Source of the DNA: RGIG4079 sp045576735
Lineage (GTDB): Bacteria; Bacteroidota; Bacteroidia; Bacteroidales; Muribaculaceae
Direction: 5' to 3'
Length of the DNA: 26,587 nucleotides
Assembly (NCBI GenBank): GCA_045576735.1
Contig: JAZNGZ010000063.1
Span: forward strand, 1 to 26,587
The position numbers and the translations under genes are program-made. Positions 1 to 7,245 of the stretch are shown in pieces. Every line of letters begins with the position of its first letter. Position 1 is the stretch's first letter. The notes under the pieces were generated by a model. It was not told the DNA's origin and made no database searches. It was given only the letters and a program-made list of their open reading frames with translations.

Positions 1-85
1 CAAAGAAAGTAAAGGGGATTTACATTCTGTGCGGTTTTTTATCCAATGACAGTTAATAATCTTATTCCTTTACAACTTCTGGCTT

Positions 86-123
86 AACGAAGATAGCGAA
101 AATTTTCGCTATCTTCGTTTCTT
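86..123 (+). terminator. Intrinsic terminator, perfect 17-bp palindrome
   Basis: Bases 86-102 and 103-119 are exact reverse complements, 17 bp each. The T-rich run TTTCTTTT follows on the plus strand (about 117-125). The stem end AACGAAGATAGCG is GC-containing. This looks like the terminator of a plus-strand gene lying mostly or wholly left of the window. There is no loop in the strict palindrome, so four central bases would form it. Confidence 0.6.
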
Positions 124-136
124 TTGCAAATATAGA

Positions 137-316
137 ATGACAATTGTATCTGTATCAAATTCACCTCGTCAATCAAAATTAACAGCTTTTTATCGGAATA
201 AATATATTGCCGAAATAAGTGATGAGATAGTATTCCCATCAATACAAAAAGAAAGTTCGTTATATAAAATATATCAAGAAAATATTCATAAATCGCATAT
301 AATCTTACCAAACTAA
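137..316 (+). CDS. Possible 59-residue hypothetical protein
   Basis: An ATG at 137 opens a 59-codon frame ending with TAA at 314-316. The product is hydrophilic, starts MTIVSVSNSPRQSKL and ends HKSHIILPN, with no recognised motif, signal peptide or membrane segment. It begins just after the 86-119 terminator. Its leader TTTTGCAAATATAGA resembles Bacteroidota leaders, but the exact TAnnTTTG box is missing. In such AT-rich DNA a frame of this length can occur by chance, so it is listed only as a candidate. Confidence 0.2.
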   Translation: MTIVSVSNSPRQSKLTAFYRNKYIAEISDEIVFPSIQKESSLYKIYQENIHKSHIILPN

Positions 317-382
317 AGATTAATAATCCTCTCATTTTTTTAATATTTTTCATTATCGCCGTTTTTAACATTTTTTGCATCG

Positions 383-390
383 TATCTTTG
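383..390 (+). promoter_or_regulatory. Bacteroidota promoter -7 box TATCTTTG before the repeats
   Basis: TATCTTTG followed by CATCG is an exact match to the TAnnTTTG -7 consensus. No TTTG box is seen at the usual distance upstream. Transcription would start near 396 and run into the 61-bp repeats and fold-back region. No protein-coding gene begins there, so a non-coding transcript is possible. Confidence 0.4.
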
Positions 391-406
391 CATCGTGAAT
401 AACGAA

Positions 407-541
407 AACTCTCCTCTTGAGATTCTGCAAGAATTTTAGTAGTAACAATAGAGCCAATGAGAGCAACAACTCTCCTCTTGAGATTCTGCAAGAATTTAAG
501 TAGGAACAATGGAGCCAATGAGAGCAGCAACTCTCCTCTTG
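407..541. repeat. 61-bp tandem repeat, two full units plus a partial third
   Basis: Unit 1 is 407-467, unit 2 is 468-528, and the first 13 bases of a third unit are 529-541. Units 1 and 2 differ at four positions by eye. Each opens with AACTCTCCTCTTG. Inside each full unit, TCTTG and CAAGA form a 5-bp inverted pair around an 8-base spacer. The period is not a multiple of three, so the repeat is unlikely to be coding. The opening motif recurs in inverted orientation at 764-777. Confidence 0.85.
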
Positions 542-582
542 AAAATTACAGAGTAATTTTTAGGAGGAGTACGGCAAAGCCG
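542..582. repeat. Two small adjacent hairpins
   Basis: AAAATTAC (542-549) pairs with GTAATTTT (553-560) around a 3-base loop. CGGC (572-575) pairs with GCCG (579-582) around AAA. They sit inside the left half of the 528-777 segment and add to the impression of a structured transcript. Confidence 0.5.
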
Positions 583-649
583 GGAGGTGGTTTTTACTTG
601 ATTATTGCCGAGTGCAGCCCATTGAAGACATAGTCAGTACCCCAAGTCC

Positions 650-727
650 CCGAGGTGGTTAAATTAATGCAGAATGCGGAATTTTTGATTATGCATTATG
701 AATTATAAATTATCCTGACCACCTCGG
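650..727. repeat. 10-bp inverted repeat CCGAGGTGGT / ACCACCTCGG
   Basis: CCGAGGTGGT (650-659) and ACCACCTCGG (718-727) are exact reverse complements. They enclose an AT-rich stretch containing ATTATGAATTAT (695-706), which recurs at 793-804. The pair is nested within the 528-777 segment. Confidence 0.65.
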
Positions 728-826
728 CTCGTTGAGCCACTCCTCCTATTTTTCTGCGAAAAACAAGAGGAGAGTTGGGCTGGCGCGTGAAAATTATGAA
801 TTATGAACCCCGAAGGGCTCAACGAG
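728..826. repeat. 11-bp inverted repeat CTCGTTGAGCC / GGCTCAACGAG
   Basis: CTCGTTGAGCC (728-738) and GGCTCAACGAG (816-826) are exact reverse complements. The pair straddles the right arm (764-777) of the larger inverted repeat, so the two fold-backs compete and cannot both form fully at once. Confidence 0.6.
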
Positions 827-938
827 GCTTGACCGAGTTAATTATGCATTAACACCTCCATAAAAAACTTTTGTTCTTATGTTCTTTTGTCTAAAATGCA
901 CACACAATTTGTTATTACCAACTTTCAACTTATTTATT

Positions 939-2195
939 ATGAAAATACAACTAAAATTTTGTCGCGCAATTGACCCCAATGCTCCGGGAAATATTGCCTA
1001 CCAACTAATCAATCGCAATGGCGATAGTGCATCTGTTCGCACAACTTACAAAGTCTATTTTGACGAGTGGAACCATTATCGCAACACTATCCGTATGCCA
1101 CGCAAGGCCTCTGCTCGCAAAGCCCAATTAAAAGAGATTGAAACACAAATAAAATGTGACTTGATGCTTATTCGTGACATCTACGACGACTACAAAGAGT
1201 CGGGCGAACGGTTCCGCATGGTAAATGTGGTGAATTCTTATCTCAGCCAACGGCGCTCACGCTCATTTTTCGATTTCGTCGCCGACACTATCGACCACCT
1301 CACAGCCATTAACCGTCATGGTACAGCCCAAGGGTATGCCTCGGCTTTACAAAGTTTTATGAACTTCCGAGAGAACGTCGATATTGAACTTGCCGACATC
1401 GATTCCGACCTCATGCAACGCTATGAAGCCTATCTCGCCAATCGTGGCGTGTCGCCCAATTCCATCTCGTTCTATATGCGTAACCTCCGAGCCGCTTATA
1501 ATCGAGCGGTAGAGAAAGATTTGGTGCAGCAAGCAAATCCTTTCCGACATGTATATACCGGTATCGCCAAAACAATCAAACGAGCCTTGCCACTCAAAGC
1601 CTTGCAACGAATAAAGTCGCTCAACCTTGAAGCTACCCCCTCGCTCGATTTTGCACGCGATATGTTTATGTTCTCGTTCTATACACGAGGCATGTCGTTT
1701 GTCGATATGGCTCGTCTCACCACTAACGACATAAAACATCAATATCTCACTTATCGACGGCGCAAAACAGGGCAGACGCTCCAAATCAGGTGGGAACAAT
1801 GTATGCAAGAGATTGTCAACAAATATCGCCATCTCACCACGGAGTCATTCCTATTGCCCATCAGTCGTTCACGCGATGAACCGCCCTCTCGTTACCGAAT
1901 AGTGATGGCACGAGTGAACAAAGCACTTAAACGCATCGCACAACTCGCCTCGATTGATGTGCCTCTCACTATGTATGTGGCGCGGCACTCATGGGCGAGC
2001 GTGGCACGCGACCAACGTATTCCTATATCTGTCATAAGCCAAGGCATGGGGCATGATTCCGAACTGACAACGCAAATCTACCTCTCCACAATCAACAACA
2101 CACTCATTGACCGCGCCAACAATCGCATATTATCAAAACTTCATACTTCAATAACCGATGCAAGCAACTCCACTTTATCATCAGCACCCGGCTAA
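939..2195 (+). CDS. Tyrosine site-specific recombinase (integrase/invertase type)
   Basis: Phage-integrase-family tyrosine recombinase of 418 residues, cutting and rejoining DNA through a covalent phosphotyrosine. The start at 939 (MKIQLKFCRAID) matches the usual Bacteroidetes integrase N-terminus. The upstream in-frame ATG at 879 would add 20 residues unlike the family. An N-terminal arm-binding and SAM-like core-binding region covers about 1-210. The catalytic domain shows R250 (YTRGMSFVDMARLT), K276 (RRRKTGQ), R349 (YVARHSWAS), H372 (GMGHDS) and the nucleophile Y381 (TQIYL). The canonical HxxR histidine is Y346, as I recall in many Bacteroidetes members. It stands alone: no tRNA, excisionase or cargo genes are visible. 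Relatives include mobile-element integrases and DNA invertases acting on inverted repeats, and repeats lie just upstream. The target is not determinable. Confidence 0.9.
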   Translation: MKIQLKFCRAIDPNAPGNIAYQLINRNGDSASVRTTYKVYFDEWNHYRNTIRMPRKASARKAQLKEIETQIKCDLMLIRDIYDDYKESGERFRMVNVVNSYLSQRRSRSFFDFVADTIDHLTAINRHGTAQGYASALQSFMNFRENVDIELADIDSDLMQRYEAYLANRGVSPNSISFYMRNLRAAYNRAVEKDLVQQANPFRHVYTGIAKTIKRALPLKALQRIKSLNLEATPSLDFARDMFMFSFYTRGMSFVDMARLTTNDIKHQYLTYRRRKTGQTLQIRWEQCMQEIVNKYRHLTTESFLLPISRSRDEPPSRYRIVMARVNKALKRIAQLASIDVPLTMYVARHSWASVARDQRIPISVISQGMGHDSELTTQIYLSTINNTLIDRANNRILSKLHTSITDASNSTLSSAPG

Positions 2196-2260
2196 CACAT
2201 ATAAGCGCTTAGTAGCCTCTGTAGACTTTCCTATCTCTCTTATATCTCCCGTCACTCCAT

Positions 2261-2297
2261 AATAAAAAAGAGTTGCCATTGGTTTGGCAACTCTTAT
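2261..2297 (-). terminator. Terminator of the panC-panD-ffh-folD-capA operon
   Basis: AAGAGTTGCCA (2268-2278) pairs with TGGCAACTCTT (2285-2295), an 11-bp stem with a 6-base loop. On the minus strand it is followed by TTTTTTATT. It starts 22 bases past the stop of the last minus-strand gene. On the plus strand it may also stop transcripts from the recombinase gene, but the T run there is weak. Confidence 0.8.
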
Positions 2298-2316
2298 ATG
2301 GGCAAATCGTAATTGA

Positions 2317-3396
2317 TTATTTAGCTCGGATAGGGGTTGTGTCGCGAGGGACATCGATGTTGTGTTTGTTGAAAATCTTTTCGGCATTGTTGACAAACAC
2401 ATTGCAATGACTCTTTAATGAACCTGATGTGTAGTCTTCAACAGGAATGAGACGGAAGTTTTTAGAACCTCCACCGGGTTGAAGAGTAAATACAAGGCGA
2501 TATGATGCGCTATCGACAACAGGGTTGCCATTTGCGTCGCGCACAAGTTTCACTTTGGCCAATGCACCGCCACGAGTGTCTTTTGTGGTCATGTTTGAGA
2601 TGAGGTTGCCAAGCGAGTAAATCAAGAATACTTTCTTGTTGTGTGCCTTGCTCCAACGCATTTCCATTGGTTGGATAACGTGAGGGTGACCACCAATGAT
2701 TAAATCAACACCTTCTTCGGTTAAGAAGTTTGCCAACTCTTTTTGTGTGGCATTGGGAAGCAATACATATTCAACGCCCCAGTGCATACACACGCAAAGA
2801 ACTTCGGCACCTGCTGCACGAGTCTCAGCAATATCTTTTTTGATTTTAGCTTTGTCGATATAGTCAACGACTAAGTCATCTTGTATCGATAGACCATTTG
2901 TGCCGTAGGTGTAGTTAAGGAAGCCAATTTTAAATCCGTTAATATCTTTGATTAGGGGCAAAGATTTTTCGCGGTCGGCTTTGTTGCGATATGTGCCCAC
3001 GTGAGCAAGTCCTTGTTCATCGAGTACATCGAGAGTGCGTTTTGCGCCTTTATCTCGTTTGTCAAGAGCATGGTTATTTGCTGTAAGCATTAAGTCAAAT
3101 CCGGCATTCTTTAGTGCCATTGAATAGCTATCGGGAGCGCAAAACATAGGATAGCCCGAGTAGGGAGCGCCACCAAGTGGAGTTTCAAGGTTTACAACAG
3201 CATAATCAGCCGCTTGAACATATGGCGCAATTGATTCAAAACATTCATCAAAAGAGTATGTGCCGTCACTTTGTTTAGCCGCTGTGTTTTGGGCAGTGTG
3301 TTGCATTGCATCACCGGCAAACACCAATTCAGCTTCCTCGCCTCCGGTAATAAGGGCGGTGAGCGACATTGCTAATGATATAAATAGGCTTGTCAT
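2317..3396 (-). CDS. CapA/PgsA-family metallophosphatase-like protein
   Basis: A 359-residue protein of the CapA family, a calcineurin-like fold first named for poly-gamma-glutamate capsule genes. In most genomes its real substrate is unknown. The N-terminus MTSLFISLAMSLTALITG looks like a signal peptide, which points to an exported protein. The mature part opens with ELVFAGDAMQH (metal-binding GD motif) and continues with VVNLETPL, TANNHALDKRD, a histidine in CMHWGVEY, and GGHPHVIQPME, all characteristic of the family. It is the last gene of the minus-strand operon, 19 bp after folD, and a good terminator follows. No capsule genes adjoin it, so a capsule role should not be assumed. Confidence 0.85.
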   Translation of the reverse strand: MTSLFISLAMSLTALITGGEEAELVFAGDAMQHTAQNTAAKQSDGTYSFDECFESIAPYVQAADYAVVNLETPLGGAPYSGYPMFCAPDSYSMALKNAGFDLMLTANNHALDKRDKGAKRTLDVLDEQGLAHVGTYRNKADREKSLPLIKDINGFKIGFLNYTYGTNGLSIQDDLVVDYIDKAKIKKDIAETRAAGAEVLCVCMHWGVEYVLLPNATQKELANFLTEEGVDLIIGGHPHVIQPMEMRWSKAHNKKVFLIYSLGNLISNMTTKDTRGGALAKVKLVRDANGNPVVDSASYRLVFTLQPGGGSKNFRLIPVEDYTSGSLKSHCNVFVNNAEKIFNKHNIDVPRDTTPIRAK

Positions 3397-3415
3397 AGTT
3401 TTTATTGTGGTTTTA

Positions 3416-4294
3416 TTAATAAATTACATGTTGACCTGCCAACAAAGTATTCTTCATCAATGACACGATAGTCATAGGACCTACGCCACCGGGAACCGGG
3501 GTGATGTAAGAACATTTTTCAGCCACATTTTCAAAATCAACATCGCCACGAAGACGGAAGCCGCTTTTGCGAGTCGCATCGGGCACTCGAGTAGTACCCA
3601 CATCGATAATCACAGCACCGGGTTTTACCATATCTTCAGTCACAAATCCGGGTGAGCCGAGTGCCGCGATGATAATGTCGGCTTGAGCGCATATCTCTTT
3701 GAGGTTTTTTGTTGCGCTATGGCATACTGTTACTGTTGCATCACCGGGATAGCCTTTTTGCATCATTAATGTGGCTACAGGTTTTCCTACGATGTTGCTA
3801 CGACCAAGCACAACACAATTAGCGCCTTTTGTGGGGATATTATAGCGACGAAGCAACTCTATGATACCTGCAGGAGTGGCCGAAAGGAAACAGGGGAGAC
3901 CGATTGACATACGTCCCACGTTAATAGGGTGAAATCCGTCAACATCTTTGCGGTAGTCGATTGCTTCGATAATCTTTTGCTCTGAAATGTGTTTGGGCAA
4001 TGGTAATTGCACAATGAAGCCATCTACATCGACATTGCCGTTAAGCTCATCGATTGTTTCAAGAAGTTTTTCCTCAGTGACATCATCTTCAAAGCGAATG
4101 AGGGTAGATGTGAAGCCACATTGTTCACAAGCTTTTACTTTGTGAGCTACATAAGTTTCGCTACCACCATCATGCCCAACAAGAATAGCTGCGAGGTGTG
4201 GACGTTTTTTGCCTTGTGCCACCATTTCTTCAACTTGAGCGGCTATTTCTTTCTTTATGTCGTCGGCAATTTTTTTGCCATCAATTAGTTGCAT
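3416..4294 (-). CDS. folD: FolD, methylenetetrahydrofolate dehydrogenase/cyclohydrolase
   Basis: Cytoplasmic bifunctional enzyme of one-carbon metabolism. It oxidises 5,10-methylene-THF to methenyl-THF with NADP and hydrolyses that to 10-formyl-THF, feeding purine and initiator-tRNA formylation. The 292 residues are a usual length. The catalytic YVAHK segment (Y48, K52) lies in the N-terminal domain, followed by VDGFIVQLPLP and the Rossmann segment VVLGRSNIVGKPVA. The signature PGGVGPMTIV is near the C-terminus. It follows ffh by 31 bp and precedes the CapA-like gene by 19 bp, so it is probably co-transcribed from the panC promoter. Confidence 0.97.
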   Translation of the reverse strand: MQLIDGKKIADDIKKEIAAQVEEMVAQGKKRPHLAAILVGHDGGSETYVAHKVKACEQCGFTSTLIRFEDDVTEEKLLETIDELNGNVDVDGFIVQLPLPKHISEQKIIEAIDYRKDVDGFHPINVGRMSIGLPCFLSATPAGIIELLRRYNIPTKGANCVVLGRSNIVGKPVATLMMQKGYPGDATVTVCHSATKNLKEICAQADIIIAALGSPGFVTEDMVKPGAVIIDVGTTRVPDATRKSGFRLRGDVDFENVAEKCSYITPVPGGVGPMTIVSLMKNTLLAGQHVIY

Positions 4295-4325
4295 ATTAAT
4301 AAGCTATTGAGTGATTAATAATTAA

Positions 4326-5666
4326 TTATCGGCGGCGCATCTGACGCATTTGACGCATCATCTTCATTGGGTTGCTCTTCATTGCTGTCGCAGCCTTCAT
4401 CATTTTACGAGTGTCTTCAAATTGCTTGAGCAAGCGGTTTACATCTTGAAGTGTTGAACCTGAACCTTTGGCAATGCGTTGACGGCGGCTACCATTGATG
4501 ATTTCGGGATTTTGACGCTCTTTTTCAGTCATTGATTGAATGATTGCCTCAATTCCCTTAAACGCATCGTCGTCGATATCAATATCTTTAATCGCTTTAC
4601 CAACACCGGGGATCATTGACGCTAAGTCTTTGAGGTTACCCATCTTCTTAATCTGTTGAATTTGGTTCAAGAAGTCGTTGAAGTTGAATTGGTTTTTAGC
4701 AATTTTACGTTGAAGTTCTTTAGCTTCTTTTTCGTCGTATTGTTGTTGTGCTTTTTCAACAAGTGAAACGATGTCACCCATGCCGAGAATACGGTCGGCC
4801 ATACGAGAAGGGTGGAACAAATCAAGTGCATCGAGTTTTTCACCTGTACCAACAAATTTGATTGGCTTGGTAACAACTGTGCGGATTGATAATGCAGCAC
4901 CACCACGAGTGTCACCATCGAGTTTTGTCAATACCACACCATCAAAGTCGAGACGATCGTTAAATTCCTTAGCGGTATTAACGGCATCTTGACCGGTCAT
5001 AGAGTCAACAACAAAAAGTGTTTCTTGAGGTTTGATGGCATTTTTGATTGCTTCAATCTCGTCCATCATTTGCTCGTCAACAGCAAGGCGGCCGGCGGTG
5101 TCGACAATCACTAAGTCGAGGTGATTAGCCTTAGCGTGTTGAATGGCGTTTTTAGCAATTTCAACAGGATTGTTATTGCCTTCTTCGGTGTAAACAGGAA
5201 CTTCGATTTGTGAAGCAAGCACTTTTAATTGTTCGATAGCCGCAGGACGATACACGTCGCAAGCTACGAGCAAGGGGCGTTTACCTTTTTCGCTTTTAAG
5301 TTTCTTTGCAAGTTTTCCTGAGAAAGTAGTTTTACCCGAACCTTGAAGCCCCGACATCAATATCACAGTGGGATTGCCTGATAGATTGACAGGTGCGGTT
5401 TCACCACCCATTAATTGTGTTAGCTCATCGTGAACGATTTTTACCATCAATTCACTTGGCTTGATGGCGTTAATCACATTTTGTCCGAGAGCCTTAGCCT
5501 TAACGGTGTCGGTGAATTGTTTCGCTACTTTATAGTTGACGTCGGCATCGAGAAGTGCGCGACGAACATCTTTGAGTGTTTCGGCAACATTGATTTCTGT
5601 AATTTTGCCTTGACCTTTTAATAACTTAAAACTACGTTCAAGTTTCTCACTTAGATTTTCAAACAT
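4326..5666 (-). CDS. ffh: Ffh, signal recognition particle GTPase (SRP54)
   Basis: SRP protein that binds the 4.5S RNA and signal sequences of nascent membrane proteins and docks with FtsY. At 446 residues it is a normal length. The N domain is followed by the GTPase G domain, with P-loop GLQGSGKTT (106-114), the RPAAIEQL region, DTAGRL, and TKLDGDTRGGAALS. The M domain ends in a methionine-rich basic tail (KMMKAATAMKSNPMKMM...), as expected for signal-peptide and RNA contact. It sits 27 bp after panD and 31 bp before folD on the minus strand. I see no SRP RNA gene in the window. Confidence 0.98.
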   Translation of the reverse strand: MFENLSEKLERSFKLLKGQGKITEINVAETLKDVRRALLDADVNYKVAKQFTDTVKAKALGQNVINAIKPSELMVKIVHDELTQLMGGETAPVNLSGNPTVILMSGLQGSGKTTFSGKLAKKLKSEKGKRPLLVACDVYRPAAIEQLKVLASQIEVPVYTEEGNNNPVEIAKNAIQHAKANHLDLVIVDTAGRLAVDEQMMDEIEAIKNAIKPQETLFVVDSMTGQDAVNTAKEFNDRLDFDGVVLTKLDGDTRGGAALSIRTVVTKPIKFVGTGEKLDALDLFHPSRMADRILGMGDIVSLVEKAQQQYDEKEAKELQRKIAKNQFNFNDFLNQIQQIKKMGNLKDLASMIPGVGKAIKDIDIDDDAFKGIEAIIQSMTEKERQNPEIINGSRRQRIAKGSGSTLQDVNRLLKQFEDTRKMMKAATAMKSNPMKMMRQMRQMRRR

Positions 5667-5693
5667 ATAATTTTACTTTTTTATTATTCGGTG

Positions 5694-6047
5694 TTAGATG
5701 AGTCGATTTGTTGCAGTGTCGGGGAAAATTACCCATGGCTTGAAGTTTTTTGCTTCTTCAAAAGGCATTGTCGCATAACTCATGATGATAACCACATCAC
5801 CTTTTTGTACTTTGCGAGCTGCTGCACCATTTAGACATATAACGCCTGAACCGCGTTCGCCTTTGATTACATATGTGTCAAATCGTTCTCCGTTGTTATT
5901 ATTTACGATATAGACTCTTTCGCCTGCAATGATGTTTGCAGCGTCCATTAAGTCTTCATCTATTGTGATGCTGCCAATGTAGTCGAGGCAAGCCTCAGTT
6001 ACAGTGACACGATGTATCTTAGATTTAACAACTTCTATTTGCATCAT
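5694..6047 (-). CDS. panD: PanD, aspartate 1-decarboxylase
   Basis: Makes beta-alanine from aspartate for pantothenate and coenzyme A. It is a pyruvoyl enzyme that self-cleaves between Gly and Ser. The site is visible in YIGSITID. From the first Met these are G25-S26. From the second Met (start at 6044) they are G24-S25, the numbering of the E. coli enzyme, so the second ATG may be the true start. Total length is 117 (or 116) residues, without the long C-terminal extension of some relatives. The first ATG shares one base with the panC stop (TAATG), which suggests translational coupling. Confidence 0.96.
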   Translation of the reverse strand: MMQIEVVKSKIHRVTVTEACLDYIGSITIDEDLMDAANIIAGERVYIVNNNNGERFDTYVIKGERGSGVICLNGAAARKVQKGDVVIIMSYATMPFEEAKNFKPWVIFPDTATNRLI

Positions 6048-6892
6048 TATTTTGAGTATTTAATATTATCAATTAGTCGCACTTCGCCACAATATACAGT
6101 TATACAACCAACCGGACAAGAACTGTCGGTCCAGTTGTCGATAGGTTGCATCGTGAGAGAATCGACGATTTCGTAATATTCAACCTCCATTTCGGGTTGA
6201 GCATTAATTTCGTCAATCACATGTTGTTTTGTTTCGGCAATAGAGTGCGTTTGAGCATATTCTAAACTTGCTACGAGTGATTTGTGGATAGCTGGAGCAA
6301 TTTGTCGTTGCGATGGTGTAAGTCGCACATTGCGGCTACTCATTGCGAGTCCGTCTTCTTCACGCATAATGGGACAATCAATAATCTCAAGGTCAAAGCC
6401 TTCGAGTTGTACCATACGGCGAATAACTGCGATTTGTTGGAAGTCTTTTTCTCCGAAATAGGCGCGATGAGGTTGCACCATAGCAAATAGTTTGCTTACT
6501 ATTTGAGCCACTCCATTGAAGTGACCGGGGCGCATGGCTCCTTCCATAACGTCGGCAACCGGGCCAAGGTCAAATACACGAGTGTCGGGCTCGGGATATA
6601 CTTCTTCAACCGAGGGGATAAATGCAAAGTCAACACCGGCACGTTGTAATTTATCACAATCAGCCTCTTCGGTGCGCGGATATGTGCGAAGATCCTCCGG
6701 ATTGTTAAATTGAGTGGGATTTACAAATACACTCACTATCACAATGTCATTTTCTTTGCGTGCGCGGTCAATCAATGACACATGACCGGCATGAAGGGCA
6801 CCCATAGTAGGTACTAATCCCACTGAGTGTCCGAGCTGTTTCTCTTCGCCAATTTTTTGGCGAAGGAGTTCAACTGTACGTATGATTTCCAT
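6047..6892 (-). CDS. panC: PanC, pantothenate synthetase
   Basis: Joins pantoate and beta-alanine using ATP, through a pantoyl-adenylate. It is a 281-residue cytoplasmic enzyme. Visible motifs are VPTMGALHAGHVSLI (ATP-binding HxGH), FVNPTQFNNPEDL, the pantoate-site segment PGHFNGVAQIVSKLF, YFGEKDFQQ, and SSRN, equivalent to the KMSKS loop. It is the first gene of the minus-strand operon and is directly coupled to panD, so the two enzymes making and using beta-alanine are expressed together. panB is not in the window. Confidence 0.97.
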   Translation of the reverse strand: MEIIRTVELLRQKIGEEKQLGHSVGLVPTMGALHAGHVSLIDRARKENDIVIVSVFVNPTQFNNPEDLRTYPRTEEADCDKLQRAGVDFAFIPSVEEVYPEPDTRVFDLGPVADVMEGAMRPGHFNGVAQIVSKLFAMVQPHRAYFGEKDFQQIAVIRRMVQLEGFDLEIIDCPIMREEDGLAMSSRNVRLTPSQRQIAPAIHKSLVASLEYAQTHSIAETKQHVIDEINAQPEMEVEYYEIVDSLTMQPIDNWTDSSCPVGCITVYCGEVRLIDNIKYSK

Positions 6893-6923
6893 TACTTTTA
6901 TTGTAATAAGCTTATTTACGCTA

Positions 6924-6931
6924 CAAAATTA
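6924..6931 (-). promoter_or_regulatory. panC operon promoter -7 box TAATTTTG
   Basis: On the minus strand TAATTTTG matches TAnnTTTG and lies 32 bases upstream of the panC ATG, giving a leader of roughly 25 nt. No TTTG box is seen at the expected upstream spacing. Confidence 0.5.
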
Positions 6932-7009
6932 CATATAATAATTTATAAAGAAAAATGAAATATTGAGAAATTGCGGGTATTGATATAAATACTGTGGGTT
7001 GAATGGGTA

Positions 7010-7057
7010 ATATTATAAAAAAATACTACCCCCTTCAATGCGAATGAAGAGGGTAGT
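7010..7057 (-). terminator. Minus-strand terminator with no assigned gene upstream
   Basis: Bases 7025-7037 and 7045-7057 pair over 13 positions with one mismatch (arm ACTACCCCCTTCA) around a 7-base loop. On the minus strand the stem is followed by ATTTTTTTATAAT. The plus strand has no T run, so it reads as a minus-strand terminator. The next gene on that side, recR, is on the plus strand, so the terminated transcript is unknown. Confidence 0.65.
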
Positions 7058-7199
7058 GCAATTAAGAAGTATTCGTTATCCTTTGATGATGTAAGCCGCT
7101 TGTGAAAGGTGTTGTATAACTTTTAAGCACTTTGTTTTGTGTAGAAAGTTGTTTGTATTGATAAAGATTGATAAGAGAATGAATAGAGGTGCATACTTC

Positions 7200-7231
7200 T
7201 TTGTGAGTGTGGAATAAAAGATGTATCTTTG
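7200..7231 (+). promoter_or_regulatory. recR promoter, TTTG-N20-TATCTTTG
   Basis: TTTG at 7200-7203 and TATCTTTG at 7224-7231 are separated by exactly 20 bases, an excellent match to the Bacteroidota primary sigma consensus. The recR ATG is at 7246, so with a start about 7 bases past the box the leader would be only about 8 nt, nearly leaderless. Confidence 0.75.
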
Positions 7232-7245
7232 TGGTGTTTTTGGTT

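Larger units (their letters stand above)
528..777. repeat. 250-bp segment bounded by 14-bp inverted repeats
   Basis: CAACTCTCCTCTTG (528-541) and CAAGAGGAGAGTTG (764-777) are exact reverse complements. A second arm pair lies inside: TAGGAGGAGT (561-570) and ACTCCTCCTA (739-748). The bases between them also pair imperfectly, so each arm is about 40 nt. The left arm is also the start of the partial third 61-bp unit. This is consistent with an invertible segment, a MITE-like element or a long RNA hairpin. No target-site duplication is evident outside the arms. Confidence 0.7.
1..938. other. Gene-poor, repeat-rich region upstream of the recombinase
   Basis: No gene with recognisable homology is visible in these 938 bases. 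In order, the stretch holds a perfect palindrome that reads as a plus-strand terminator (86-119), an AT-rich block with one possible short ORF (137-316), a promoter box (383-390), a 61-bp tandem repeat (407-541), and nested inverted repeats and small hairpins (528-826). The leader of the recombinase gene follows. Two frames at the extreme left (stops at 49 and 56) could be the end of a gene outside the window, but there is too little to name it. Confidence 0.6.
6893..7245. other. Divergent intergenic region between panC and recR
   Basis: This 353-base gap holds the panC promoter box (6924-6931, minus), a strong hairpin with a minus-strand T run (7010-7057), about 140 bases with no assigned feature, and the recR promoter (7200-7231, plus). 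A minus-strand frame crossing it continues antisense into recR and has no recognisable motifs, so I do not call it a gene. Confidence 0.6.

Noticed and set aside
2..56. C-terminal tail of a secretion-sorted protein (frame 3 reads KVKGIYILCGF)
   Set aside because: GIYI resembles type IX sorting tails, but the rest does not fit and only 18 residues are visible.
84..530. Minus-strand 148-codon open frame over the left repeat region
   Set aside because: Its start lies in the 61-bp tandem repeat, its stop is inside the palindromic terminator, and its hydrophobic, AT-driven translation has no recognisable motif.
407..541. Possible CRISPR array
   Set aside because: Whole 61-bp units are nearly identical. 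There are no short repeats separated by unique spacers, and no cas genes.
407..541. Integron attC sites (period near 60 bp beside a tyrosine recombinase)
   Set aside because: The units lie head to tail with no cassettes between them. No attC consensus core (GTTRRRY) is seen, and the recombinase lacks the features of an integron integrase.
1347..1832. Minus-strand frame antisense to the recombinase
   Set aside because: It lies fully inside a well-supported gene and its product has no family features.
2196..2316. Right-hand attachment site for the recombinase
   Set aside because: I found no sequence here repeating the 407-830 motifs. The only structure is the operon terminator at 2261-2297.
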